Made by a program: the position numbers and the translations under genes. From Candidatus Saccharimonadia bacterium (GTDB taxonomy: Bacteria > Patescibacteriota > Saccharimonadia > UBA4664), in NCBI GenBank assembly GCA_035544015.1, contig DATKIP010000095.1:1-38270 (forward strand): DNA of 38,270 nt, read 5' to 3'. The notes beneath the pieces are model-generated. The model had not been told where the DNA came from and did not search any database. It worked only from the letters and a program-made list of their open reading frames with translations. The stretch's first letter is position 1. Each line of letters opens with the position of its first letter. Positions 16,128 through 23,318 of this stretch are shown one piece after another.

Positions 16128-16236
16128 CCCGCGAAGGGAACAAACACCTAGCGCCGCGAGCGCCAGACCAGCATGCGCATCATGAAGCAGCCAGGCCGAG
16201 TTCGTGAGCAAGCTAGGTGTCTGTTCCCGCAGCGGC
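16128..16236 (-). repeat. Inverted stem-loop element, copy 2
   Basis: Read on the minus strand, this is a gap-free inverted copy of the 15994-16102 unit, with about 70 of 109 positions identical by hand count. The two ends and the apical blocks are conserved while the long stem has diverged. GGGAACAGACACCTAGC (16228-16212) pairs with 16152-16136 at all 17 positions, counting one G-U. Nine base pairs differ from copy 1 with pairing kept on both sides. A 25-nt C-rich spacer separates the copies. Confidence 0.7.
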
Positions 16237-16244
16237 CCACCATA

Positions 16245-16273
16245 TTGACTCCGGCCCCCAGATAGCGTAAAGT
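16245..16273 (+). promoter_or_regulatory. rpmH promoter
   Basis: TTGACT (16245-16250) and TAAAGT (16268-16273) are spaced by 17 nt. The start codon of rpmH follows 9 nt after the -10 box, so the leader would be only 2-3 nt. It probably drives rpmH-rnpA-yidC-jag. Confidence 0.65.
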
Positions 16274-16282
16274 ACCAAAGTT

Positions 16283-16420
16283 ATGTCGAAGCGAACGTAC
16301 CAACCCAAGAAACGCCGTCGCCAACGCGTCCACGGCTTTATCCAGCGCATGGCCACTCGCGCCGGCCGCCTCGTGCTAAAGCGCCGCCGCCTCAAGGGCC
16401 GCGCCCGCGTCGCGATCTAG
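16283..16420 (+). CDS. rpmH: 50S ribosomal protein L34
   Basis: This short gene encodes 45 residues beginning [19 protein letters not shown] and continuing [26 protein letters not shown]. The KRTYQP start, HGF...RM.T..GR core and RRLKGR tail are the full L34 signature, and 44-46 aa is the normal length. L34 is a very basic protein buried in the large ribosomal subunit. It has no Shine-Dalgarno sequence. The -10 box ends 9 nt before the ATG, so a leaderless or near-leaderless transcript is likely. rnpA follows after 4 nt. Confidence 0.97.
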   Translation: MSKRTYQPKKRRRQRVHGFIQRMATRAGRLVLKRRRLKGRARVAI

Positions 16421-16424
16421 TCTC

Positions 16425-16772
16425 GTGCTCGCGCGCGCCCACCGCCTGAGTTCCGCCGCCGACATCGCCCGTGCCTACAAACGCGGCACGTACGGCGGAT
16501 CCGGCGGCATTTTGTCGGTTAAAGCCGTGCGCTCTGGTCGATCCCAGAGTCGCGCGGTCGTAGTGGTGGCCAAAAAAATCTCGAAGCGCGCCGTGGTCCG
16601 CAACCACATTCGCCGCCGCCTCGTCGAGGCGCTGCGTGAACACTGGGCGACAGTTTCGCCAGGTTACGATATAGTAATAAGCGTTCATAGCGACCTTACC
16701 GAACTTTCGGCCGCCAGCCTCGCGGGTCATCTCCAGCAGGCATTGGCCCGCGCCGGTGTTGCTATCATCTAA
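16425..16772 (+). CDS. rnpA: Ribonuclease P protein component
   Basis: The start is GTG at 16425, 4 nt after the rpmH stop, giving 115 aa. The N terminus MLARAHRLSSAADIARAYKRG and the conserved RNR-type helix KRAVVRNHIRRRLVEALRE (about residues 54-71) identify the RnpA family. The basic protein binds RNase P RNA and helps mature tRNA 5' ends. Length is typical. The RNase P RNA gene is not in the window. Position between rpmH and yidC is the conserved order, although the small yidD gene often found next is missing. Confidence 0.95.
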   Translation: MLARAHRLSSAADIARAYKRGTYGGSGGILSVKAVRSGRSQSRAVVVVAKKISKRAVVRNHIRRRLVEALREHWATVSPGYDIVISVHSDLTELSAASLAGHLQQALARAGVAII

Positions 16773-16798
16773 TTCTCGGGAGCCTGTCCCACCAAGCC

Positions 16799-17599
16799 AT
16801 GTTCAATACCATACTCGTCTACCCCATCTTCAACCTCCTAGCCATCCTCTATGGCTTCGTCCACGACTTTGGCTTCGCCATTATCATTCTCACGGCCATC
16901 ATCCGCGGGCTGCTTTGGCCCCTCGTCACGCGTCAGCTTCACTCGCAGCGGGCGCTCCAGGAGCTCCAGCCTGAGCTCAAGCGCATCAAAGAGCAGGCCG
17001 CCGGCGATCGTACGCTTGAAGGCAAACTCACCATGGAGCTCTACAAGGAACGCGAAATCAATCCATTCGCCTCGTTCCTGCCGCTCCTCATTCAGCTGCC
17101 GATTTTCTTTGCCCTGTTTATTGTGCTACGCGACATCGTCAAGCCCGGAGAATTGGCGCATATTGTCTACGAACCGGTGAAGCACCTCGGTCCCATTGCC
17201 GACATTATTGCCAACAAGGCCGCATTCAAGCCCACCCTCTTTAATCTCATCGACCTCACCAAGGCCTCGCCCATCCTGGCCGCTCTAGCCGCGCTCGCAC
17301 AGTTTATCCAAACCAAACAGATCACCCCCAAGCACCAGAAGGGCGACACTCAGGCTCAGGTGATGGCCGGTATGATCTATGTTTTCCCGGCGCTCACCTT
17401 CTTCATTGGCCTGTCGCTGCCCTCGGCGCTCCCGCTCTACTGGCTCACCGCTAGCCTCATCGCGGTGTTGCAGCAATACCTCGTGTTGCGGCGCGATGTC
17501 GAGGAGCTCGAAGCCGGCACTCCTTCCCCGAAACTCACCGGTCCCATCACCCCCGCTGCCGGAGTCTCCACCAAGACCAAAAAGCGGAGGAAAAAATAA
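16799..17599 (+). CDS. yidC: YidC/Oxa1 family membrane protein insertase
   Basis: The 266-aa product has the five-helix core of Gram-positive-type YidC without the large periplasmic domain. Hydrophobic segments lie at about residues 5-20, 23-42, 93-112, 165-180 and 195-232. The second carries the conserved hydrophilic-groove arginine (Arg36 in IIRGLLWPLVTRQ). A charged cytoplasmic hairpin (LQELQPELKRIKEQ) follows, and the C terminus is basic (KTKKRRKK) for ribosome contact. There is no lipoprotein signal. It inserts membrane proteins alone or with Sec. It begins 26 nt after rnpA and its TAA overlaps the jag ATG by 1 nt. Confidence 0.96.
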   Translation: MFNTILVYPIFNLLAILYGFVHDFGFAIIILTAIIRGLLWPLVTRQLHSQRALQELQPELKRIKEQAAGDRTLEGKLTMELYKEREINPFASFLPLLIQLPIFFALFIVLRDIVKPGELAHIVYEPVKHLGPIADIIANKAAFKPTLFNLIDLTKASPILAALAALAQFIQTKQITPKHQKGDTQAQVMAGMIYVFPALTFFIGLSLPSALPLYWLTASLIAVLQQYLVLRRDVEELEAGTPSPKLTGPITPAAGVSTKTKKRRKK

Positions 17600-18051
17600 T
17601 GAGTGACACCCTCGAATTTGCCAAGCTCCGCCTCGAAGAACTCGTGGCCTTTTTTGGGGTAAACGTCCAGGTGGCGGCCGACGTGACTGATGACGGCATC
17701 GAACTCAGCATTGATAGCATTCCGGCCAGCCCCCGGCTCATCGGTCACCGCGGCGAAACGTTGCGTGCGCTCGAGTATCTCGTCAACCAAATGGTCAAAG
17801 CCCACGACGGCCTCGCCCCGCGCGTCATGGTCGACATCGCCGGCTACCGTGAGGCCCGCCGCCACTCGCTCGAGGAGCTGGCCCGCGACACCGCCGCCCG
17901 CGTCAAAGAATCGGGCGCCGAAGAAGAGCTCAAACCCATGAATCCCGCCGATCGCCGCATCGTTCACATGGCGCTGCGCGAAATCGACGGCGTCCAAACC
18001 GAGTCGCGCGGCGACGGCCACGACCGCCGCATCGTCGTGCTGCCGGCCTAG
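17599..18051 (+). CDS. jag: KH-R3H RNA-binding protein Jag/KhpB
   Basis: The 150-aa protein has a KH domain with the loop LIGHRGETLRALEYLVN (GHRG at residues 49-52). It ends in an R3H domain with R119-x3-H123 (PADRRIVHMALRE) followed by TESRGDGHDRRIVV. The N-terminal Jag_N domain of longer homologues is absent, as in many CPR and actinobacterial forms. The family binds RNA and affects division and wall synthesis in Firmicutes. It is translationally coupled to yidC (TAATG overlap). Its TAG overlaps the stop of a convergent glycosyltransferase gene in CTAG. Confidence 0.93.
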   Translation: MSDTLEFAKLRLEELVAFFGVNVQVAADVTDDGIELSIDSIPASPRLIGHRGETLRALEYLVNQMVKAHDGLAPRVMVDIAGYREARRHSLEELARDTAARVKESGAEEELKPMNPADRRIVHMALREIDGVQTESRGDGHDRRIVVLPA

Positions 18052-19169
18052 TACGCCGAGTTGCGGCCGCTGGCCGCCTGATACACCGCGAGCGTTTGCT
18101 CGGCCATCCGCCGCCACGAAAACTGCCGCACGCGGGCGCGCCCAGCCGTGCGCAGCCGTTCGGCCAGAGCCGCATCATCGAGCACCCGCGCCAGGGCCGC
18201 CGCCTGGTCTGCCGGCTCCCGCGGATCAAAGTATTCCGCCGCCTCGCCGTACACCTCGGGCAGGCACGTGGCGCGGGCCGCCACCACCGGCAAACCTTGC
18301 GTCATTGCCTCCAGCCCCTGCAGCCCAAACCCCTCGCTCAAAGACGGGTTCACGTAGGCTGCCGCCGCCCGGTACAGCGCCACCAGCTCGCCGTCGCTCA
18401 CAAAGCCCACAAACCGTACCCGCTCACCCACGCCCAGCTCGGCCGCTCGTCGCTCCAGTTCGGACGTAAACTCATCACGCTTGCCGGCAATTACCAAGCC
18501 CAGATCGGCGTGCGACTCCCGCAGCGCCGCTAGCGCCTCAATCATCGTGCCAATGTTCTTGTACGGATAGGCGTTGCCCACGTACAGCACGAATTTTCCC
18601 AGCTTGCCGAATCGCTCCAGGGGCTCCGGCTGCGCCAGCTGCGGGTCGGCTGCGAGCAGAGTAGTGTGCAGGCGCTCCGCCCGCGCCCCAAATCGCCCCA
18701 CCAGCTGGTCACGCACGTAGTCGGTGACGGTAATGAGGCCCGCCGCCAACCGCACGTCGCCGGCTAGCACCAGCCGGAAGGGGATTCGCTTGAGTCCCCG
18801 CAGCCACTTGCCCACGCCCCGGCCGCGGCTGGTGTCAAAGTCGAGCAGCGTCAGGTCGTGCACCGTCACTACGCGCCGGCCGCGATAGAGCAGGGGAGCA
18901 TTGGGTGCCGTAAAGTGCACCACATCGGCCCGCAGTGCCCGCAGCTGCAGCCACAGTGCCCATTGCTCGCCAAAAGAATACGGATTAATGCTCGACTCAA
19001 CTTTGGTGAAGTTAGGCACATTTGGCTCCCACAAGCCCCAATCGGCACGCCGTATCAAGACCGTGTAGCTGTTGTCGTGATCCGCCTGCTGCAGCTCATC
19101 GAGCAGTGCGTGCGTATAGCGGCCAATGCCGGTCCAAAACAACATGCGGGCGTCGATGACGATTTTCAT
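18048..19169 (-). CDS. Glycosyltransferase family 4
   Basis: The 373-aa protein has a GT-B fold pattern. The N terminus MKIVIDARMLFWTGIGRYTHALLDEL carries the glycine-rich acceptor loop. VLYVGNAYPYKNIGTMIEAL opens the C-terminal domain, and the GT4 nucleotide-sugar site is SEGFGLQGLEAMTQGLPVVAA near residue 280. Such retaining enzymes often transfer mannose or similar sugars in envelope glycans. The substrate cannot be told from sequence. Its ATG overlaps the upstream GT2 stop by 4 nt (ATGA), so the two are co-transcribed from the promoter near 20245. Confidence 0.92.
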   Translation of the reverse strand: MKIVIDARMLFWTGIGRYTHALLDELQQADHDNSYTVLIRRADWGLWEPNVPNFTKVESSINPYSFGEQWALWLQLRALRADVVHFTAPNAPLLYRGRRVVTVHDLTLLDFDTSRGRGVGKWLRGLKRIPFRLVLAGDVRLAAGLITVTDYVRDQLVGRFGARAERLHTTLLAADPQLAQPEPLERFGKLGKFVLYVGNAYPYKNIGTMIEALAALRESHADLGLVIAGKRDEFTSELERRAAELGVGERVRFVGFVSDGELVALYRAAAAYVNPSLSEGFGLQGLEAMTQGLPVVAARATCLPEVYGEAAEYFDPREPADQAAALARVLDDAALAERLRTAGRARVRQFSWRRMAEQTLAVYQAASGRNSAY

Positions 19170-20227
19170 TGGTGCGGCCTCACCCAGCCCAGTTGTTCAA
19201 AACGCTTACGCTGCAACGGAGGGAGTGCATGCACTAGCAACGCATCGATCGCCGCTACGCTCACTGCGCGCTGCGCCTGGATGCGCCATCGGCTCGCCAA
19301 TATGCCCGGCATGTGCACCAATGCCGTCCCATTCGCGCGCAAGTTGCTGCCCAGTAGCCCCCGCCGCGCGTCGCTCACCAACATCATCGCCCAGCTCGCC
19401 CAAAATAGCGGCAAATACTTCCAATACAGCCACCCCGGCATGCTTTTGGTGTACAGGTAGCTAAAATTCTTCACGGTATGATACCGCGCAAATGCGCTGG
19501 GACGGCTATGGCCATCGGGTGCCCCGGTGCCCGCCTTTGCAGCGCCACCGTCCATGCGCGAGCTCGTCCCGCCAATGAAGTGTCGCACCGCCGCCGCCGG
19601 CTCGTATGCTACACCCCAACCAGCCAGCTGTGCCCGAAATGAAATATCCACGTCCTCGAAGTATGCGAAAAACCGCTCGTCAAACAGCCCAACCTCCCGC
19701 AGCATCGCCGTCCGGTACAAGCTTGCACCTCCCGACGCCGCAAACACGCGCCGATTCCCGGGGCTGTCATACTGCCCGCGATCCGCTTCGCCCCGCCCGC
19801 GGGGATAGGGGAATCCCCAAATGGAATAGAAGTCTCCCGTTGAATCAATGTGCTTGCCGTCCTGGGTGACAATCTTGCCCGCCACCATACCCGCCCGCGG
19901 ATTGGCCTTAGCTGTGTGCACCAGTCTCTCAAGCCATTCCGGCCCGGCCACCGCATCGTTATTGAGGAGAGCCACGTACTCGGCGCCCGCTCGTAGAGCC
20001 GGCCGAATCCCGCGGTTCACTCCGCCCGCAAACCCAGCATTATCCGCAAATTCCAACACCTCCACGTCCGGAAATTCCCGCCGGATCAGCTCCACTGAAC
20101 CGTCCACCGATCCGTTGTCGACCACGATCGCGCGGTGCGCCAGCGTTTGCTGGGCCAACGACCGCAAGCACTCGGCAAGCATATCCGCTCCGTTCCAGTT
20201 GGGGATGACCACGTAAGGTAATTTCAT
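19166..20227 (-). CDS. Glycosyltransferase family 2 (WbbL/rhamnosyltransferase-like)
   Basis: The 353-aa protein starts with the GT2 nucleotide-binding pattern (VVIPNWNGADMLAECLRSL; VVDNGSVDGSVE). It has the metal-binding NND motif (VALLNNDAV) and the EDVD block (FFAYFEDVDISFRAQ) typical of WbbL-like rhamnosyltransferases. A hydrophobic C-terminal segment (LYWKYLPLFWASWAMMLVSDA) suggests membrane association. It is the first gene of a two-gene minus-strand operon divergent from the Wzm gene. Only 34 nt separate the two start codons. Confidence 0.9.
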   Translation of the reverse strand: MKLPYVVIPNWNGADMLAECLRSLAQQTLAHRAIVVDNGSVDGSVELIRREFPDVEVLEFADNAGFAGGVNRGIRPALRAGAEYVALLNNDAVAGPEWLERLVHTAKANPRAGMVAGKIVTQDGKHIDSTGDFYSIWGFPYPRGRGEADRGQYDSPGNRRVFAASGGASLYRTAMLREVGLFDERFFAYFEDVDISFRAQLAGWGVAYEPAAAVRHFIGGTSSRMDGGAAKAGTGAPDGHSRPSAFARYHTVKNFSYLYTKSMPGWLYWKYLPLFWASWAMMLVSDARRGLLGSNLRANGTALVHMPGILASRWRIQAQRAVSVAAIDALLVHALPPLQRKRFEQLGWVRPHQ

Positions 20228-20243
20228 GATAGTACTGCGATAG

Positions 20244-20251
20244 ATTATAAT
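20244..20251. promoter_or_regulatory. Overlapping divergent -10 boxes (bidirectional promoter)
   Basis: The 8-nt ATTATAAT gives TATAAT on both strands: + at 20246-20251 for wzm and - at 20244-20249 for the GT2 gene. The plus -10 ends 10 nt before the wzm ATG. This near-symmetric core in a 34-nt gap must serve both operons unless a promoter lies inside a coding region. Confidence 0.55.
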
Positions 20252-20261
20252 TCATTCAGTC

Positions 20262-21074
20262 ATGAATCTGTCGAATATCTTCAGCCATCGAAACCGCGCC
20301 CTCTTGCGTGAGCTCGTGGCTACCGAATTTAAGTTGCGCTATCAAGGGTCGGCACTTGGTTATTTGTGGTCACTCATCCGCCCGCTGTTTCTGTTTGGCA
20401 TTTTGCTCTTTGTCTTTGGGTTCATCCTCAAAATCACTTCAAACATCGAACACTACCCGGTTTATTTGCTCCTTGGCATTGTGCTGTGGAGTTTCTTCGT
20501 CGAAGCCACCAACAACGGCCTACAGTCGATCGTTGGCCGCGGCGACCTCATCCGTAAGATCAATTTCCCCAAATACATCATCGTCATTTCTGGCACCATT
20601 TCGGCCCTCATCAACCTCGGCATCAGCCTGGTCGTAGTATTTATTTTTATCCTCGGATCGGGCGTTGAGTTCCGGCCAATCGCGCTGTTATTTCCCTTGA
20701 TTATCGTGGAATTGTACGCCCTGGCTTTGGCCCTGGCGTTTTTCCTGTCCGCGCTCTATGTAAAGTACCGCGACATCACCTATATCTGGGAGCTCGGTCT
20801 GCAGGCGGCCTTCTACGCCACCCCCATCCTCTATCCGATGTCGCTGGTGATTGGTAAGAGCCTATTCCTCTCCAAGGTCCTAATGCTCAATCCTATGGCT
20901 CAGATCGTTCAAGACGCCAGGTATGTGCTCATAACCCCGCAGACCACCACGCAGGCCCAGCTCACGCACAATTGGCTGGCCATTGCCTTCCCGTTCGCCG
21001 TCGTTGTGCTTGTGAGCATATCGGCCGGACTCTACTTCCGCAGCACGTCAAAATATTTTGCGGAGATCGTGTGA
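20262..21074 (+). CDS. wzm: ABC-2 type polysaccharide exporter permease (Wzm-like)
   Basis: The 270-aa product begins with the amphipathic interface region LRELVATEFKLRYQGSALGYLWSLIRPL, a signature of Wzm/TagG/RfbA permeases. Six hydrophobic segments follow, and the conserved ALAFFLSALYVKYRDI...ATPILYPMS block is present. Wzm and Wzt form the ABC transporter that moves lipid-linked polysaccharide across the membrane. The start lies 10 nt after a perfect -10 box. Its TGA overlaps the Wzt ATG by 1 nt (TGATG). Confidence 0.93.
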   Translation: MNLSNIFSHRNRALLRELVATEFKLRYQGSALGYLWSLIRPLFLFGILLFVFGFILKITSNIEHYPVYLLLGIVLWSFFVEATNNGLQSIVGRGDLIRKINFPKYIIVISGTISALINLGISLVVVFIFILGSGVEFRPIALLFPLIIVELYALALALAFFLSALYVKYRDITYIWELGLQAAFYATPILYPMSLVIGKSLFLSKVLMLNPMAQIVQDARYVLITPQTTTQAQLTHNWLAIAFPFAVVVLVSISAGLYFRSTSKYFAEIV

Positions 21075-22276
21075 TGACCGAACCCATTGCCATCTCACTG
21101 CACCGCGTCAGCAAGAATTTCAAACTCCCCCATGAGCAATACACCGGGCTCAAGCAGGCCCTTCTCAATTTCCGGCCCGGCCAAAAGTATGAGATCCAAC
21201 ATGTGCTCACCGGGCTCTCGTTTGATATCAAAAAGGGCGAGTTCTTCGGAATTGTCGGGCGCAATGGCAGCGGCAAGAGCACCCTCCTCAAGCTGCTGGC
21301 GCAAATCTACTCCCCGAATGTCGGATCTGTCACGGTGCACGGCAGCCTCACGCCGTTTATCGAGCTGGGGGTAGGCTTCAATCCCGAACTTACCGGCCGT
21401 GAAAATGTTTACCTCAACGGCGCACTTTTGGGCTTCGACCGCCAGCAAATGGGGAACTTGTACGACGAAATTGTCGAGTTTGCCGAATTGTCCGAATTCA
21501 TGGACCAGAAGCTCAAAAACTATTCCTCGGGCATGCAGGTGCGGCTGGCTTTTTCTATCGCGATCCGCGCCAAAAGCGACATTTTGTTGATAGACGAGGT
21601 GCTAGCGGTGGGCGACGCCGCCTTCCAGCGCAAATGTTACGACTATTTCATGCTCCTCAAGAAGACCGATACCACTGTCATCCTCGTGACGCATGATATG
21701 AGTGCCGTGCGCCAATATTGCGACCGCGCCATCATGCTCGAAGACGGCAAGATTGTGACCGCCGGCTCACCCGAAGAGGTCGCACAAGCTTACCAGCGGC
21801 TGTTCTCCGAAGACGTTGCGGCCGCCGGCATGATCGAAGTTTCGGGGCCGGCTCTCGAGGCTGGTCAGACCCGGTGGGGTTCGGGAAAATTGCGCCTGGA
21901 GCGGGCGTCCGCCACTGTCGTCAAGCAAAACGTCGTATTGACCTGCCAGTTCAAATCGTACGAGGACCTGCCGCCCACGCTGTACGGCTTTACTGTGCAC
22001 GCGCCGAACGATGCCGTCGTAATGGATGGCAACACCCGCCGGTCCAAGGTCAAGACCCCGCCCACCAAGGCCGGAGACCTCATCGAAATCACCTGGGAGT
22101 TTCAGAATATCTTCGGCGGTGGCCGTCATGCGGTGAGTGTAGCCGCTTGCGACATGTCTGCCACCAACTATTACGACTGGTTCAACGAAGCCATTTCTTT
22201 CAACGTGATTCGCGAGGAGCCCACCGGCGGTCTGGTGGCTCCAGAAATCCGCACTAGCCCCATCAAAGTCTCCTAG
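21074..22276 (+). CDS. wzt: ABC polysaccharide exporter ATPase with C-terminal glycan-binding domain (Wzt-like)
   Basis: I start at ATG 21074 within the TGATG overlap, giving 400 aa. An upstream in-frame extension runs through wzm. Walker A is GRNGSGKST (62-70), the ABC signature is YSSGMQVRLA (150-159) and Walker B is ILLIDE (170-175). NFKLPHEQYTGLKQALL near the N terminus is typical of the teichoic-acid/O-antigen exporter subfamily. The C-terminal ~150 residues (from about 255) form a beta-rich domain like the Wzt carbohydrate-binding domain, which in O-antigen systems recognises the finished glycan end. Its presence suggests that export depends on a terminal modification. The stop overlaps the convergent GT2 stop in CTAG. 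Confidence 0.92.
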   Translation: MTEPIAISLHRVSKNFKLPHEQYTGLKQALLNFRPGQKYEIQHVLTGLSFDIKKGEFFGIVGRNGSGKSTLLKLLAQIYSPNVGSVTVHGSLTPFIELGVGFNPELTGRENVYLNGALLGFDRQQMGNLYDEIVEFAELSEFMDQKLKNYSSGMQVRLAFSIAIRAKSDILLIDEVLAVGDAAFQRKCYDYFMLLKKTDTTVILVTHDMSAVRQYCDRAIMLEDGKIVTAGSPEEVAQAYQRLFSEDVAAAGMIEVSGPALEAGQTRWGSGKLRLERASATVVKQNVVLTCQFKSYEDLPPTLYGFTVHAPNDAVVMDGNTRRSKVKTPPTKAGDLIEITWEFQNIFGGGRHAVSVAACDMSATNYYDWFNEAISFNVIREEPTGGLVAPEIRTSPIKVS

Positions 22277-23268
22277 CCGCACATCAACCGCCTAAATTCG
22301 GCCGTATTCGACTTCCCAAGACGCAACAGTCTGCGCCGCTTGGCCCAAAACCGCGGCAGCAAGATCAGCCCTCTCAGCCGTCCTTTAATAATGGCTAAAG
22401 CTAGTCCGTAGCGTCTTTCGCGCACGAAATTAAAAACCCGCAACAGTTCCACCCAGGTCCAGCGGGGCAACGCCCTCAAAATAACCGACGCCGGGAAGCT
22501 CTTGAGCAGCACCAGTGGCAGGTTGCGGTGCACCATCGTGAGCATGAATTTGGGATTGCCGCCGCTGGACGCCGACCCCATATGGTAGGCCACGGCCTCG
22601 GCGCAAAAATAGTTTTCCATGCCCAGCGCCAGCGCCCGCGCCGACAGGTCGACGTCCTCGTAGTACATGAACAAGTCGGGGTCGAAGTAGTCGTCGCCAA
22701 AGGGTTGCCGGTCTAGGAATATCCGGGTATACATGGCGGCCGCGGCATTTACCCCAAATACTTTCCGGCTGCCGGAGCCGTCGTAGGGCAGGTTGTAGCC
22801 AATCTGGAGGGGCGCCGCCCGGCCGTCTACATAAATACCCGTAGAATCTACCAGTTCACGCTTGAAATAGTTCAGAGTCAGCCCCTGAAGGCACGCGGCC
22901 TGGGGATGCGCAGCGGCAAATGCTACCAGCCGACTGGTCCACTCTGGCGTAATGACGGCATCGGTATTGAGTGCCACCACATAGCGGCAGTTCTTGTCCT
23001 CCAGTGCCCGCTTGAAACCGATGTTGTTGCCAACCGCAAAGCCGTTGTTGAATCCAGTATCAATCACATCCACCTCCGGATGCGTCTTTCGGACGTGCTC
23101 GGCCGAACCGTCTTTCGAGCCGTTATCCACATAGATCGTCTGTAGATTTTGATATGTTTGCGACTTTATCGAGGCAAAACACTCATCCAATAATGCTTTG
23201 TTGTTCCACCCCAAGACCACGATTGCCACGCCAGGTCCGGATAGTTGGGTTTTTGCTACTGTGTCCAT
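22273..23268 (-). CDS. Glycosyltransferase family 2
   Basis: The 331-aa protein has GT2 motifs: VAIVVLGWNNKALLDECF, VDNGSKDGSAE, VVALNTDAVITPEW (metal site) and FMYYEDVDLSARALALG (EDVD block). It is related to the 19166-20227 enzyme and to WbbL-type transferases. The C terminus is basic and amphipathic (LILLPRFWAKRRRLLRLGK), fitting membrane contact. The acceptor and donor are unknown. It is a single-gene unit divergent from the next GT2 gene, with a 50-nt gap that contains a -10 box for each direction. Confidence 0.9.
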   Translation of the reverse strand: MDTVAKTQLSGPGVAIVVLGWNNKALLDECFASIKSQTYQNLQTIYVDNGSKDGSAEHVRKTHPEVDVIDTGFNNGFAVGNNIGFKRALEDKNCRYVVALNTDAVITPEWTSRLVAFAAAHPQAACLQGLTLNYFKRELVDSTGIYVDGRAAPLQIGYNLPYDGSGSRKVFGVNAAAAMYTRIFLDRQPFGDDYFDPDLFMYYEDVDLSARALALGMENYFCAEAVAYHMGSASSGGNPKFMLTMVHRNLPLVLLKSFPASVILRALPRWTWVELLRVFNFVRERRYGLALAIIKGRLRGLILLPRFWAKRRRLLRLGKSNTAEFRRLMCG

Positions 23269-23276
23269 GATGTCTA

Positions 23277-23282
23277 AGTATA
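23277..23282 (-). promoter_or_regulatory. Candidate -10 box for the 22273-23268 GT2 gene
   Basis: TATACT on the minus strand ends 8 nt before the ATG at 23268, so the transcript would be nearly leaderless. Confidence 0.5.
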
Positions 23283-23305
23283 AGTCATCTGACGCTTTGC
23301 TTATG

Positions 23306-23311
23306 TATAAT
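23306..23311 (+). promoter_or_regulatory. Candidate -10 box for the 23319-24839 GT2 gene
   Basis: A perfect TATAAT ends 7 nt before the ATG at 23319, pointing to a leaderless mRNA. No good -35 is visible, but TG precedes the hexamer directly. Confidence 0.55.
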
Positions 23312-23318
23312 CAGACCA

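Noticed and set aside
16151-16236. Possible SRP (4.5S), RNase P or tmRNA gene, suggested by GAAGCAGCCAGG and by the strong pairing
   Set aside because: The other universally conserved blocks (GGTCAGG...GGAAG for SRP, GGAAAGTCC and ACAGAA for RNase P, a CCA-ended tRNA-like domain for tmRNA) are missing.
15994-16236. Insertion-sequence remnant with terminal inverted repeats
   Set aside because: No transposase fragment or target duplication is seen. The spacer is only 25 nt, and the covarying internal stems are not expected of simple IS ends. A REPIN-like element stays open.
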